21,521 nucleotides of DNA from Gammaproteobacteria bacterium (GTDB taxonomy: Bacteria; Pseudomonadota; Gammaproteobacteria; Burkholderiales; Burkholderiaceae_C): the NCBI GenBank assembly GCA_030054245.1, contig JASGCH010000003.1, forward strand, positions 1-21,521, read 5' to 3'. This document shows, piece after piece, positions 6,889 to 13,624 of the stretch. How positions within the stretch are numbered: the first letter of the stretch is position 1; the number at the start of each line of letters is the position of its first letter. The position numbers and the translations under genes are program-made. A model generated the notes under the pieces. It was not told the DNA's origin, did not search any database, and saw only the letters and a program-made list of their open reading frames with translations.

Positions 6889-7985
6889 CGATCCTGTTTT
6901 CAGCGGCGCAAGCTTTTGGTGCAACTTCGGCACAGCTCGATTCTTGGATTTGGTCCTTGGGTCTTGGTGTAGGCTTGTGCACCTTGCTACCTTCTCTTTG
7001 TCTGCGTCAGCCGGTGATGATCGCTTGGAGTACGCCCGGAGCCGCGGTGCTTGCCGTGGCAGGCAATGCGGCCATGGCGGCGGGAGCTGGTTTTGGCATG
7101 GCTGAGGCGGTGGGTGCCTTTATGCTATGTGCGGTCTTGATCTGCGTGTGTGGCGTGAGTGGCTGGTTTGAGCAACTTATGGATCGTATCCCGATGGCGC
7201 TAGCCAACGCCTTGCTTGCGGGCGTGTTGGCGCACTTTAGCCTGCAAGGTTTTCTGGGCGCACAAACGCAGGCGGTACTCGTCGTCTCCATGTTACTCAC
7301 CTACCTCTTGGTTAAGCGTGATAGCCCACGCTACGCCACGCCTATAGCCTTGCTCGTCGCCATGGTCTATATCGCCGCCAAAGGGCAATTTCATTGGCAG
7401 TTTGATCGCCCAGCGCTCACTACCCCTGTATGGGTAAGCCCTGTATTCACTTGGCAAGCCGCAGTCAGCTTGGCTCTGCCGCTGTTCATTGTTACCATGG
7501 CTTCGCAAAACCTGCCCGGCTCTGCCGCCATACGCACAGCCGGCTATGCCATGCCGGTTTCTAAGCTCATCACTTTGACGGGTGTGGCCACGCTCGTGCT
7601 CGCGCCGTTTGGCGCATTTGCCCTCAATTTAAGCGCCATGACCGCCGCCATCTGTATGGGCAAGGAAGCTCATCCTGAGCCTGCCAAGCGCTACATCGCC
7701 TCCAGCGTCTGCGGCTTGGCTTATATTTTGATGGGTTTAGGTGCCGGCTTATTCACCACCCTGCTGGCCGCATTCCCCAAAGAATTGATCGCCGCCATTG
7801 CCGGCATTGCCCTACTCGGCATCATCGCCACCAGCCTACAATCTGCCACGCAAAACCCAAACCACCGCGACGCCGCCACCCTCACCTTCCTCGTCACCCT
7901 AAGCGGCGTATCGCTGGCTGGCATAGGATCTGCCTTTTGGGGCGTCGTCGCAGGAACGGTGGCACTGCTTTTGCAAAGGCGATGA
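6877..7985 (+). pseudogene. 5'-truncated benE copy
   Basis: The DNA matches the intact benE from base 3605 onward, to and beyond the stop. The promoter, start codon and about the first 30 residues, including the first membrane segment, are missing. A GTG at 6861 is in frame and would give a 374-residue product starting MINARSSSIAILF, possibly by coupling to the preceding stop, but without the first helix it is unlikely to transport. This copy sits in the native 3' context, next to the convergent acetyltransferase gene. Confidence 0.85.
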
Positions 7986-8010
7986 GCTTAGAGCGATTTG
8001 GGGTTCTGGA
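6877..8010 (+). repeat. 1134-bp duplication, copy 2
   Basis: This is the partner of 3605-4738. The left junction (GCTAGAT|CCAGCTC) and right junction (GGTTCTGGA|ATGTATG) are sharp. No differences from copy 1 were seen, which implies a very recent event, ongoing gene conversion, or an assembly error. Confidence 0.95.
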
Positions 8011-8476
8011 ATGTATGACGGGTGAGGTCAAGAGTCATAAACACACTCCATTCATCAAGCCTATAGTCGCCAAAAGGACCGCACCTTGTGAAGCCTACGC
8101 TTTCGTAGAGTTTGTGAGCCGGTGCAAAGGCTTCGGCGGTCCCAGTTTCTAAGCTGAGGCGCTTATACCCGCGTTTTTTTGCCTCAGAGAGCATGTATTG
8201 CAAAACCGCCCGACCTGCACCCAAACGGCGCAGGTTGGCAGGGGTACGCATAGATTTGATTTCGCCGTGGTCTGGGGAGAGTTCTTTGAGTGCCCCGCAA
8301 CCGAGCAGTTGTTCGCCTTCCCGCACGGTCCAAAAAGTGATCTCTGGGACTTTGAGCTTTGAGACATCTAGGGCATGTACGCTCTCAGGCGGTGAGAGTT
8401 CGTGCATGTTGCGCAAATGCTCTTCAAGCAAGGCAAAAACATCAGGGCGTGCAGGATCGTCGATTTGAATGTGCAT
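7988..8476 (-). CDS. GNAT-family N-acetyltransferase
   Basis: This 162-residue cytoplasmic protein has the GNAT acetyl-CoA loop RRLGAGRA (83-90) after the strand GEIKSMRTPANL. The sequence also carries the subfamily signature LSPPESVHALDVSKL near the N-terminus and FAPAHKLYESVGFTRCGPFGDY near the end. It should transfer an acetyl group from acetyl-CoA to an amine; the acceptor is unknown. The body of such proteins normally ends near MTLDL. Here a tail of about 11 residues (TRHTFQNPKSL) follows and is encoded partly inside the benE 3' flank. The stop is 2 nt from the truncated benE stop, in convergent orientation. The pirin gene ends 12 bp upstream, so the two probably form one transcript. No clear ribosome-binding site is seen. 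Confidence 0.85.
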   Translation of the reverse strand: MHIQIDDPARPDVFALLEEHLRNMHELSPPESVHALDVSKLKVPEITFWTVREGEQLLGCGALKELSPDHGEIKSMRTPANLRRLGAGRAVLQYMLSEAKKRGYKRLSLETGTAEAFAPAHKLYESVGFTRCGPFGDYRLDEWSVFMTLDLTRHTFQNPKSL

Positions 8477-8488
8477 AGGCTTATAGAG

Positions 8489-9217
8489 TTATCCATTTAT
8501 AAAAGACGGTTGTACCATCGGGATTTCGACTAACAGCACATCGGCGTTCTCCGATGCCTTGATGCCTATTTGGTCTAATTCCCAGAGCCCAATGGCATCC
8601 CTACGACCTAGTACATGGCCATGTATTTCCACACTGCCTTCAATTACAAACACATATACTCCTTGGTGCTCACCGTTTAATGCGTAGCTGGCCCATTCTT
8701 TGGGCTTCAAAACCCTACGAACAAAATACGCATCTTGCTCCACCTTAATGGAATTACCACCTTGCGGCGTAGCCAAAAATTGCCATTGACTGTCGCGGCC
8801 GGACGCATCAAAATATCGTTGATCGTAGCTAGGCTTTAGGTTGCGCACCCTAGGAAGGACCCAAAGTTGTAACAACTTACTCTCATCGGTACTACTCGAA
8901 TTAACCTCGCTATGCCTAATACCCAATCCAGCCGTCATGTGTTGCACCTCGCCCGCCTTGATGATCTTCGTACACCCCATCGAATCCTTGTGCTGTAACT
9001 CGCCTGATAACATAATGGTCACAATTTCCATGTTGTCGTGCGGATGCATTCCAAAGCCCATGCGTGGTGCGATGATATCATCGTTCAGTACCCGCAACGC
9101 CCCGAAATGAATCTTCTGCGGGTCATACCAATGGGCAAAGCTGAAGCTAAATTTCGAGTCTAACCACGCCATTTTGGCGACGCCACGGTCTGTTGAGGGG
9201 TGGAATTGAATTTTCAT
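8489..9217 (-). CDS. Pirin-family bicupin protein
   Basis: This 242-residue protein matches pirins of the YhhW type, bicupins with one metal site in the N-terminal cupin. The ligands are H58 and H60 in MHPHDNMEI and H102 and E104 in IRHSEVN. Some members oxidise quercetin; the cellular role is usually unclear. I start at ATG 9217 because MKIQFHPSTDRGVAKMAWLD fits the family. An in-frame start at 9244 would add nine residues read from the dispersed repeat. The C-terminus ends MVQPSFING, also read from a repeat end (8502-8520), so the native last residues may have been replaced. The gene lies 12 bp upstream of the acetyltransferase on the same strand. Confidence 0.85.
   Translation of the reverse strand: MKIQFHPSTDRGVAKMAWLDSKFSFSFAHWYDPQKIHFGALRVLNDDIIAPRMGFGMHPHDNMEIVTIMLSGELQHKDSMGCTKIIKAGEVQHMTAGLGIRHSEVNSSSTDESKLLQLWVLPRVRNLKPSYDQRYFDASGRDSQWQFLATPQGGNSIKVEQDAYFVRRVLKPKEWASYALNGEHQGVYVFVIEGSVEIHGHVLGRRDAIGLWELDQIGIKASENADVLLVEIPMVQPSFING
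8502..8520 (+). repeat. Solo dispersed-repeat end inside the pirin 3' end
   Basis: AAAAGACGGTTGTACCATCGG is closely like the repeat ends at 9230, 13257 and 16752. It lies in the last codons of the pirin gene, just before its stop, so the gene's end appears to be rebuilt from repeat sequence. Confidence 0.55.
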
Positions 9218-9229
9218 GGTATTTGTTAC

Positions 9230-9372
9230 AAAAGACGGTTGCACCTATGGCTTACCGCCGACTGCACTGCCAAATGACTCTGCGTTTCGTAGTTCACCCC
9301 CCAATGCTCATTTACACCCCATTCCGCTGGAGGCGATCGCCAAAACCTTGTCATTATGACAGCTCACTGAGC
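9230..9372 (-). mobile_element. MITE-like element, internally deleted copy (copy B)
   Basis: Read on the minus strand, this stretch resembles 16783-16985: GAGCTGTCATAATGACAAG near 9366-9347 matches GAGCTGTCATAATTACAAG, and AACGCAGAGTCATTTGGCAGTG matches AACGCAGTCATTTGGCAGTG. It ends with GGTGCAACCGTCTTTT at 9230-9245. About 65 bp of the middle, including the hairpin, is missing compared with copy C. It occupies most of the gap between pirin and fbpC; I see nothing else in 9218-9432. Confidence 0.6.
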
Positions 9373-9432
9373 CGATTTATTTGGGATTATCCTTCAAATT
9401 GAGCCGGCAAAATATCTACTGCGTCATCTAGG

Positions 9433-10473
9433 TTAAAAAATAAACACCTCGTTTTTATTGACCGACAAAACCACCAAATCTTTGGGTTTTATATGAGCTT
9501 TGCCAATAACTAAGGCATGAAAATGCCATTGTCGCCCTAAATGCGCCAAAGTGGTTAAATGAATAATCGAATGGCGTCCTAAAAATTTCACCTCATCACA
9601 AATGGCTTGCGGATGTTCTGCGTTAATTTCGAGTTTAATCGATTCTGGGCGCACCATCATCATGGCTTTTTGGTAATTAGAGGCTTCATTAACCTCAAAT
9701 TGTCCTAATGGAGTTTTGATACACCCATCCATGATTTCGGTTTCAAATTGATTAATCATGCCAAAAAAACTAGCGCAAAACCGATTTTTAGGATAAAAAT
9801 ACAACTCGTCGGGCTTACCCTGTTGCTGGACAGTACCCTCGTTAATCAAGATGATATTACTAGCAATAGCCATAGCCTCCTCAGGTGAATGGGTAACAAT
9901 CAAAGCCGTAGCCTGCATAGAATGTAAAAAATGCAGGGTAAAATCGCGTAAATCTTCGTGTAATTTACTATCTAATCCAGAAAATGGTTCATCTAGCAAT
10001 AAAATCGGTGGATTAGTAGCCATCGCACGAGCTAATGCGACTCTTTGTTGCTCACCGCCAGACAATTCATTGGGATATTTATGCGCCATTTGGGATAAAT
10101 TAATGGCTTTTAATAAATAATTACACCGCTCATGGATGATATCTTTGGGTAGCTTTCGAATGCCAAAACTAATATTATGCCAAATATCTAAATGGGGAAA
10201 CAATGAAAAATTTTGAAACACCATACCAATATTGCGTTGTTCTGGTGGTATGAGGATTTTATCGCTGGTAACACATTGCTCCCCAATATAGATTTCGCCT
10301 GCATCGGGTTTTTCTATACCTAATAATAAGCGTAAAATCGTCGATTTTCCAGATCCACTAGGACCTAACAAACAATGAATTTCCCCTCGATGAATATCAA
10401 AGTTAATTTTGTTAATCGTCGGTTCTCCTTGGTAAGTAAAAACCAAGTCTTTGACAGAACAACTAATGGTCAT
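9433..10473 (-). CDS. fbpC: Iron(III) ABC transporter ATP-binding protein
   Basis: This 346-residue protein is the ATPase that powers iron import through FbpB. All nucleotide-binding motifs are intact: Walker A GPSGSGKST (37-45), Q-loop Q87, signature LSGGEQQ (137-143), Walker B ILLLDEP (157-163) and H-loop H195 in VTHSPEEA. A C-terminal regulatory beta domain follows, beginning around residue 240, as in FbpC and PotA types. Its start overlaps the end of fbpB by 11 bp, so it is translated from the same mRNA. It is the last gene of the operon. Assignment to iron rather than another substrate comes mainly from the binding protein. The gene is clearly AT-richer than its neighbours on both sides. 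Confidence 0.88.
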   Translation of the reverse strand: MTISCSVKDLVFTYQGEPTINKINFDIHRGEIHCLLGPSGSGKSTILRLLLGIEKPDAGEIYIGEQCVTSDKILIPPEQRNIGMVFQNFSLFPHLDIWHNISFGIRKLPKDIIHERCNYLLKAINLSQMAHKYPNELSGGEQQRVALARAMATNPPILLLDEPFSGLDSKLHEDLRDFTLHFLHSMQATALIVTHSPEEAMAIASNIILINEGTVQQQGKPDELYFYPKNRFCASFFGMINQFETEIMDGCIKTPLGQFEVNEASNYQKAMMMVRPESIKLEINAEHPQAICDEVKFLGRHSIIHLTTLAHLGRQWHFHALVIGKAHIKPKDLVVLSVNKNEVFIF

Positions 10474-12040
10474 TACGCATCACCTTTACGGAATAATAAA
10501 TAGGTATGAGTCCAACCGCTATGATCATTAACGAAGGCAGTCCCATATTAAAGATTCGCTCATCATGGGCATAAAACCATATTTTTGTCGCCAAGGTATC
10601 AAAATCGTAAGGTTTTAAGGTTAAGGTTGCTGGTAATTCTTTCAGAACCTCGACAAAAACCAATAAAAATCCAGCTAATAAACTGGGTTTAAGTAAAGCT
10701 ATATGGATACCCGTAAATATGGAAAACGGCTTTTGCTGTAAACTCCGGGCAACACAATCCATATCGTCGGAGATTTTGCGATACCCCCCTTCTACTGCCC
10801 CTAAAGATGCCGCGGCAAATCGGCTATAATACGCTAATAATAAACCTGCAATACCAATAGCAGGAGCAAATTCACTAAAATTGCCCATGTGAACCATCAT
10901 AATGACGACTCCAATAGCCAATACTGATCCGGGTAAACTATAGGCAATTCTAATACCATAACTCGCCCATTGGTAGCATTTTAAGACCATAGGATGGTCG
11001 TGTTTCATAAATCTTTTGGGTGCACATATTATCAAACTCGCCACTAAGGTCATCAACCCAGCCAAACACCCCAACCAAAAACTATTAAATAAGGCTTTGG
11101 AATATTCCCACCATATCGTCTGATTAATTGGCGCACTCAATGTCCAATAGAATAAAACACTCATAGGGAAAATAAAACTGACGCAAAACCACACACCAAG
11201 TACCACTTGCCAACTAAAATTTGCCCATTTTGAAAGCGTTATAAGTCTTTGATTTTTGATATCTCCACTATATGGAATATGTTCATGGATTTTTTGGGCA
11301 TAATATTGCATAACTAAGGTAATAAGTAATAGCAACAATGCCACTATACTAGCTTTACCAAAAGATTGGAACCCATACCACAACTCAAATACCCCAACCG
11401 ATAAAGTGGACAATGAAAAAATCTTTACCGTTCCATAATCTCCTAATACTTCCATCATACACAGTATCAATGATGAACCTAAGGCTGGGCGCACTAAGTT
11501 TGGAGCTATTCTAAAATAAATATACCATAAATTATAGCCCATTACCCGACTTAAAGTAATAGCATTGCGAAACTCTTTACCCATAAAGGTTAAAGTTAAT
11601 AAATACACATAACCATAATTGGCAATCGCTAATACCATAGCCACTGAAAGTGGATTGGCAATCGATATCTTGACAGGTATTCCATGGTTGCGCAAGAAAT
11701 TTTGGAAAATACCGGCGCTATCCCATACCTCAATAGTAATAATGCCATAAATATACGCTGGCACCGAAAAAGGCAATAGTACGGCAATCGACCATAATTT
11801 GCGCCATTTTATATCTAATAAACTAATTACAAAGGCTAGACTATAACCCAATAAGCCACTTAAAATTAAGGTTAACGCAACAACAACGAAAGTATGTTGA
11901 ATATAGGTTATAATAACTGGAGCAAAATCCGTAATGACTTCCTTCATACTATCATAATCTATTTGACTCAATACCCCAAGTATCGGAGCAATCGCTAATA
12001 ATGCCGGAATAAAAATCCCCAACATCCAATATCTACTCAT
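10463..12040 (-). CDS. fbpB: Iron(III) ABC transporter permease (two fused halves)
   Basis: This 525-residue inner-membrane protein has about 12 membrane segments in two homologous halves, as in FbpB, FutB and ThiP permeases. Characteristic stretches are LLPFSVPAYIYGIITIEVWD in the first half and AYSLPGSVLAIGVVIMMVH in the second, followed by the cytoplasmic loop that contacts the ATPase (GAVEGGYRKISDDMDCVARSL). I start at ATG 12040, where MSRYWMLGIF begins: it overlaps the fbpA stop by 8 bp (ATGAGTAG) and leads directly into the first helix. A start 54 bp further upstream would add 18 residues overlapping fbpA. The length is normal and no break is visible. Confidence 0.88.
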   Translation of the reverse strand: MSRYWMLGIFIPALLAIAPILGVLSQIDYDSMKEVITDFAPVIITYIQHTFVVVALTLILSGLLGYSLAFVISLLDIKWRKLWSIAVLLPFSVPAYIYGIITIEVWDSAGIFQNFLRNHGIPVKISIANPLSVAMVLAIANYGYVYLLTLTFMGKEFRNAITLSRVMGYNLWYIYFRIAPNLVRPALGSSLILCMMEVLGDYGTVKIFSLSTLSVGVFELWYGFQSFGKASIVALLLLLITLVMQYYAQKIHEHIPYSGDIKNQRLITLSKWANFSWQVVLGVWFCVSFIFPMSVLFYWTLSAPINQTIWWEYSKALFNSFWLGCLAGLMTLVASLIICAPKRFMKHDHPMVLKCYQWASYGIRIAYSLPGSVLAIGVVIMMVHMGNFSEFAPAIGIAGLLLAYYSRFAAASLGAVEGGYRKISDDMDCVARSLQQKPFSIFTGIHIALLKPSLLAGFLLVFVEVLKELPATLTLKPYDFDTLATKIWFYAHDERIFNMGLPSLMIIAVGLIPIYYSVKVMRNDH

Positions 12041-13061
12041 TAAACCTAATCTGTAATAATTCCCGGGCAATGTCGATACGATGATTGATGACAAAGTGAT
12101 AGTTTTTGGTATCCATGGTAGATGGAAGCAAGTTTTTGTTTAAATCTGGTAGCGGTGTATGAGTCTGCACGGGTAACTCAAAGTTGTCTATACTAAAATA
12201 TTTTTGTGCCTCTGGCGATAATAAGTAGGCGATAAATTTGTAGGCATCCTCTTTGTTTTTAGAACTTTTCATGACACTCACTGCTGATACGGCAATCGGA
12301 TAACCCATGGAACCAAGGGTGGGCGTGGTAATTGTAATTTTCTTGGTTAAATCTGGGATCTCTGTTAGCAAGAGTCCTAAATAATAGTTGTTTACAATGG
12401 CTAACTCACAAATATCCTGTACGACCGCCTTGACTTGGTCGCGGTCATTACCCTGTGGCTTGCGTGCCAAATTCGCCTTTAGGTCTTTCAAAAATTGCCC
12501 AATGGCGTCGGGTCGCTCGTTTTTCATTTGCGAGAACAAATCCAAATTATAAATGTGCAACCCATCACGAATACAAATTTTATTTTTATAAACCGGCTTG
12601 GCCAAATCCCAAAAACTTTGTAATGGTGGTAAGGACGAACCATTTTTTACGACCACCACCCGCAATCTGTAACTCACCCCCATCCAAGTCTTATCATTGC
12701 CTACAAATTTTTCATTGCCTAAGGTGACCATACGCTGAGGGATGACATCGATTAAGCGACTGGTATGCAATTGGTCGTTTAATACACTATTGGTGGAGTA
12801 CACGATATCAGCTGGCGATTTACCCCCTTCCTGCTTGAGTTTTTCAAATAAATTACTACTGCCATAGTAGGTTTTAACTTCAATCTTTTCCTTTGCCTGA
12901 AAGCGATCAATGAGTGGTTTAATCAGGTTTTCAGAGCGGTCGGTGTACACCACCAACGGCGTAGCATACGCGATATTATAGATCAACGCCAGCACGAATA
13001 TCCCCCCAAATAGCACAAGTTTAGTCAAGTAAGCCATCCAATATGTAATCATTTTCATCAT
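12033..13061 (-). CDS. fbpA: Iron(III) ABC transporter substrate-binding protein
   Basis: This 342-residue periplasmic protein has a signal segment at residues 14-33 (LVLFGGIFVLALIYNIAYA). The mature part begins TPLVVYTDRSENLIKPLIDR and contains GGKSPADIVYST and NKICIRDGLHIYN, all matching FbpA/FutA iron-binding proteins. The adjacent tyrosines that bind Fe3+ in this family are present at Y226-Y227 (IVNNYYLGLL). I start at ATG 13061, preceded by TTTGGAGATTTTT, a good ribosome-binding site. A longer frame from 13211 would read through repeat DNA. It is the first gene of the operon with fbpB and fbpC. I see no convincing Fur box, although iron control would be expected. Confidence 0.87.
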   Translation of the reverse strand: MMKMITYWMAYLTKLVLFGGIFVLALIYNIAYATPLVVYTDRSENLIKPLIDRFQAKEKIEVKTYYGSSNLFEKLKQEGGKSPADIVYSTNSVLNDQLHTSRLIDVIPQRMVTLGNEKFVGNDKTWMGVSYRLRVVVVKNGSSLPPLQSFWDLAKPVYKNKICIRDGLHIYNLDLFSQMKNERPDAIGQFLKDLKANLARKPQGNDRDQVKAVVQDICELAIVNNYYLGLLLTEIPDLTKKITITTPTLGSMGYPIAVSAVSVMKSSKNKEDAYKFIAYLLSPEAQKYFSIDNFELPVQTHTPLPDLNKNLLPSTMDTKNYHFVINHRIDIARELLQIRFNE

Positions 13062-13094
13062 AAAAATCTCCAAACGCCGATTCAAAACCTTGGC

Positions 13095-13192
13095 TCCCTC
13101 GGTTGCACCGTCGGCGGCACTACCCCATGGCGAAATTAGGTGATTCGCCCGGGATGAATACACCAGTCGATGGAGCAATAGTCGCCTATCGA
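13095..13192. repeat. Diverged paired repeat ends in the fbpA leader
   Basis: CGGTTGCACCGTCGGCGG at the left faces CCAGTCGATGGAGCAATAGTC at the right. Their reverse complements resemble each other and the dispersed repeat ends. Between them lies a relative of the 42-bp tandem unit (13123-13165). Transcription from 13192-13200 would carry this inverted repeat in the fbpA 5' leader. Confidence 0.5.
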
Positions 13193-13200
13193 TTCTACCA
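13192..13200 (-). promoter_or_regulatory. Candidate extended -10 promoter for fbpABC
   Basis: The minus strand reads TGGTAGAAT, one mismatch from the consensus -10 with a TGn extension, about 130 bp before fbpA. No good -35 is visible. Confidence 0.35.
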
Positions 13201-13256
13201 CTAAGTAGCAAAAAATCCTAGGTAGTACTACCCATTCATGTGGATAACACCCTTAA

Positions 13257-13293
13257 AAAGACTGTTGCACCCTCGGTTGCACCGCCGGCGGCA
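13257..13293 (+). repeat. Dispersed-repeat end with adjacent second end
   Basis: AAAGACTGTTGCACC is followed at once by CTCGGTTGCACCGCCGGCGGCAC, the same end motif as at 13095. The two motifs in tandem suggest one element inserted at the end of another. Confidence 0.5.
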
Positions 13294-13377
13294 CTATGCC
13301 CAAGGGCGAAGTTAGGTGATGCACCCGGGGTGAATCTATGCCCAAGGGCGAAGTTAGGTGATGCACCCGGGGTGAAT
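13294..13377 (+). repeat. 42-bp tandem repeat, two exact units
   Basis: The units at 13294-13335 and 13336-13377 are identical, begin CTATGCCCAAGGGCGAAGTT and end CACCCGGGGTGAAT. A diverged relative is at about 13123-13165. The unit is 14 codons long, so both strands stay open through it, but I see no support for translation. Confidence 0.9.
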
Positions 13378-13476
13378 ACTTCGGACATGAAGCTGGAAGC
13401 AAACACCAACCGGGTAATGAGCTAGCTCGTCCGAGCTTGCGCAAAATCTATTTATGCAAATAAAACTAAATGTTTG

Positions 13477-13485
13477 TGTTATAAT
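13477..13485 (+). promoter_or_regulatory. Extended -10 promoter for the VTT-flavoprotein gene
   Basis: TGTTATAAT is a perfect TATAAT with the TGn extension, in an AT-rich stretch, about 140 bp before the ATG at 13625. No consensus -35 is seen at the right distance. Confidence 0.5.
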
Positions 13486-13624
13486 AGGAGCTTCTACGCC
13501 AGAATGACAGAATCGATGCCTACTAGGTTTTAATCGAGGCTTCAATTTGAGGATTAGCTACCCTACTGCTTAGTAGGTCGCTGTATCCAAATAGCCTAAC
13601 ACCTTGTTGAAAACACTGAAAAAT

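Larger units (their letters stand above)
13062..13624. other. Intergenic region between divergent fbpA and the VTT-flavoprotein gene
   Basis: I see no gene in these 563 bp. They hold an inverted repeat pair at 13095-13192, the fbpA-side promoter candidate, repeat ends and a 42-bp tandem repeat at 13257-13377, and a plus-strand promoter candidate at 13477-13485. About 130 nt of AT-rich leader follows, containing a small hairpin CCTACT-GCTT-AGTAGG (13562-13577). Short open frames on both strands here are made of the repeats and do not look like genes. Confidence 0.6.

Noticed and set aside
6861..7985. GTG-started 374-residue version of truncated BenE as a working transporter
   Set aside because: It lacks the first membrane helix and its own promoter; it is better treated as a pseudogene.
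13061..13211. 50-residue N-terminal extension of FbpA
   Set aside because: It reads through repeat DNA, while ATG 13061 has a good ribosome-binding site and is followed by a signal segment.
13294..13377. CRISPR array
   Set aside because: There are only two directly abutting units with no spacers and no cas genes.
13240..13425. 61-residue plus-strand open frame with LCPRAKLGDAPGVN twice
   Set aside because: It is created by the 42-bp tandem repeat and a repeat end; it is open on both strands and has no ribosome-binding site.
13604..13624. TTG start for the VTT-flavoprotein
   Set aside because: It has no ribosome-binding site, and ATG 13625 gives a normal positively charged start to the first helix.
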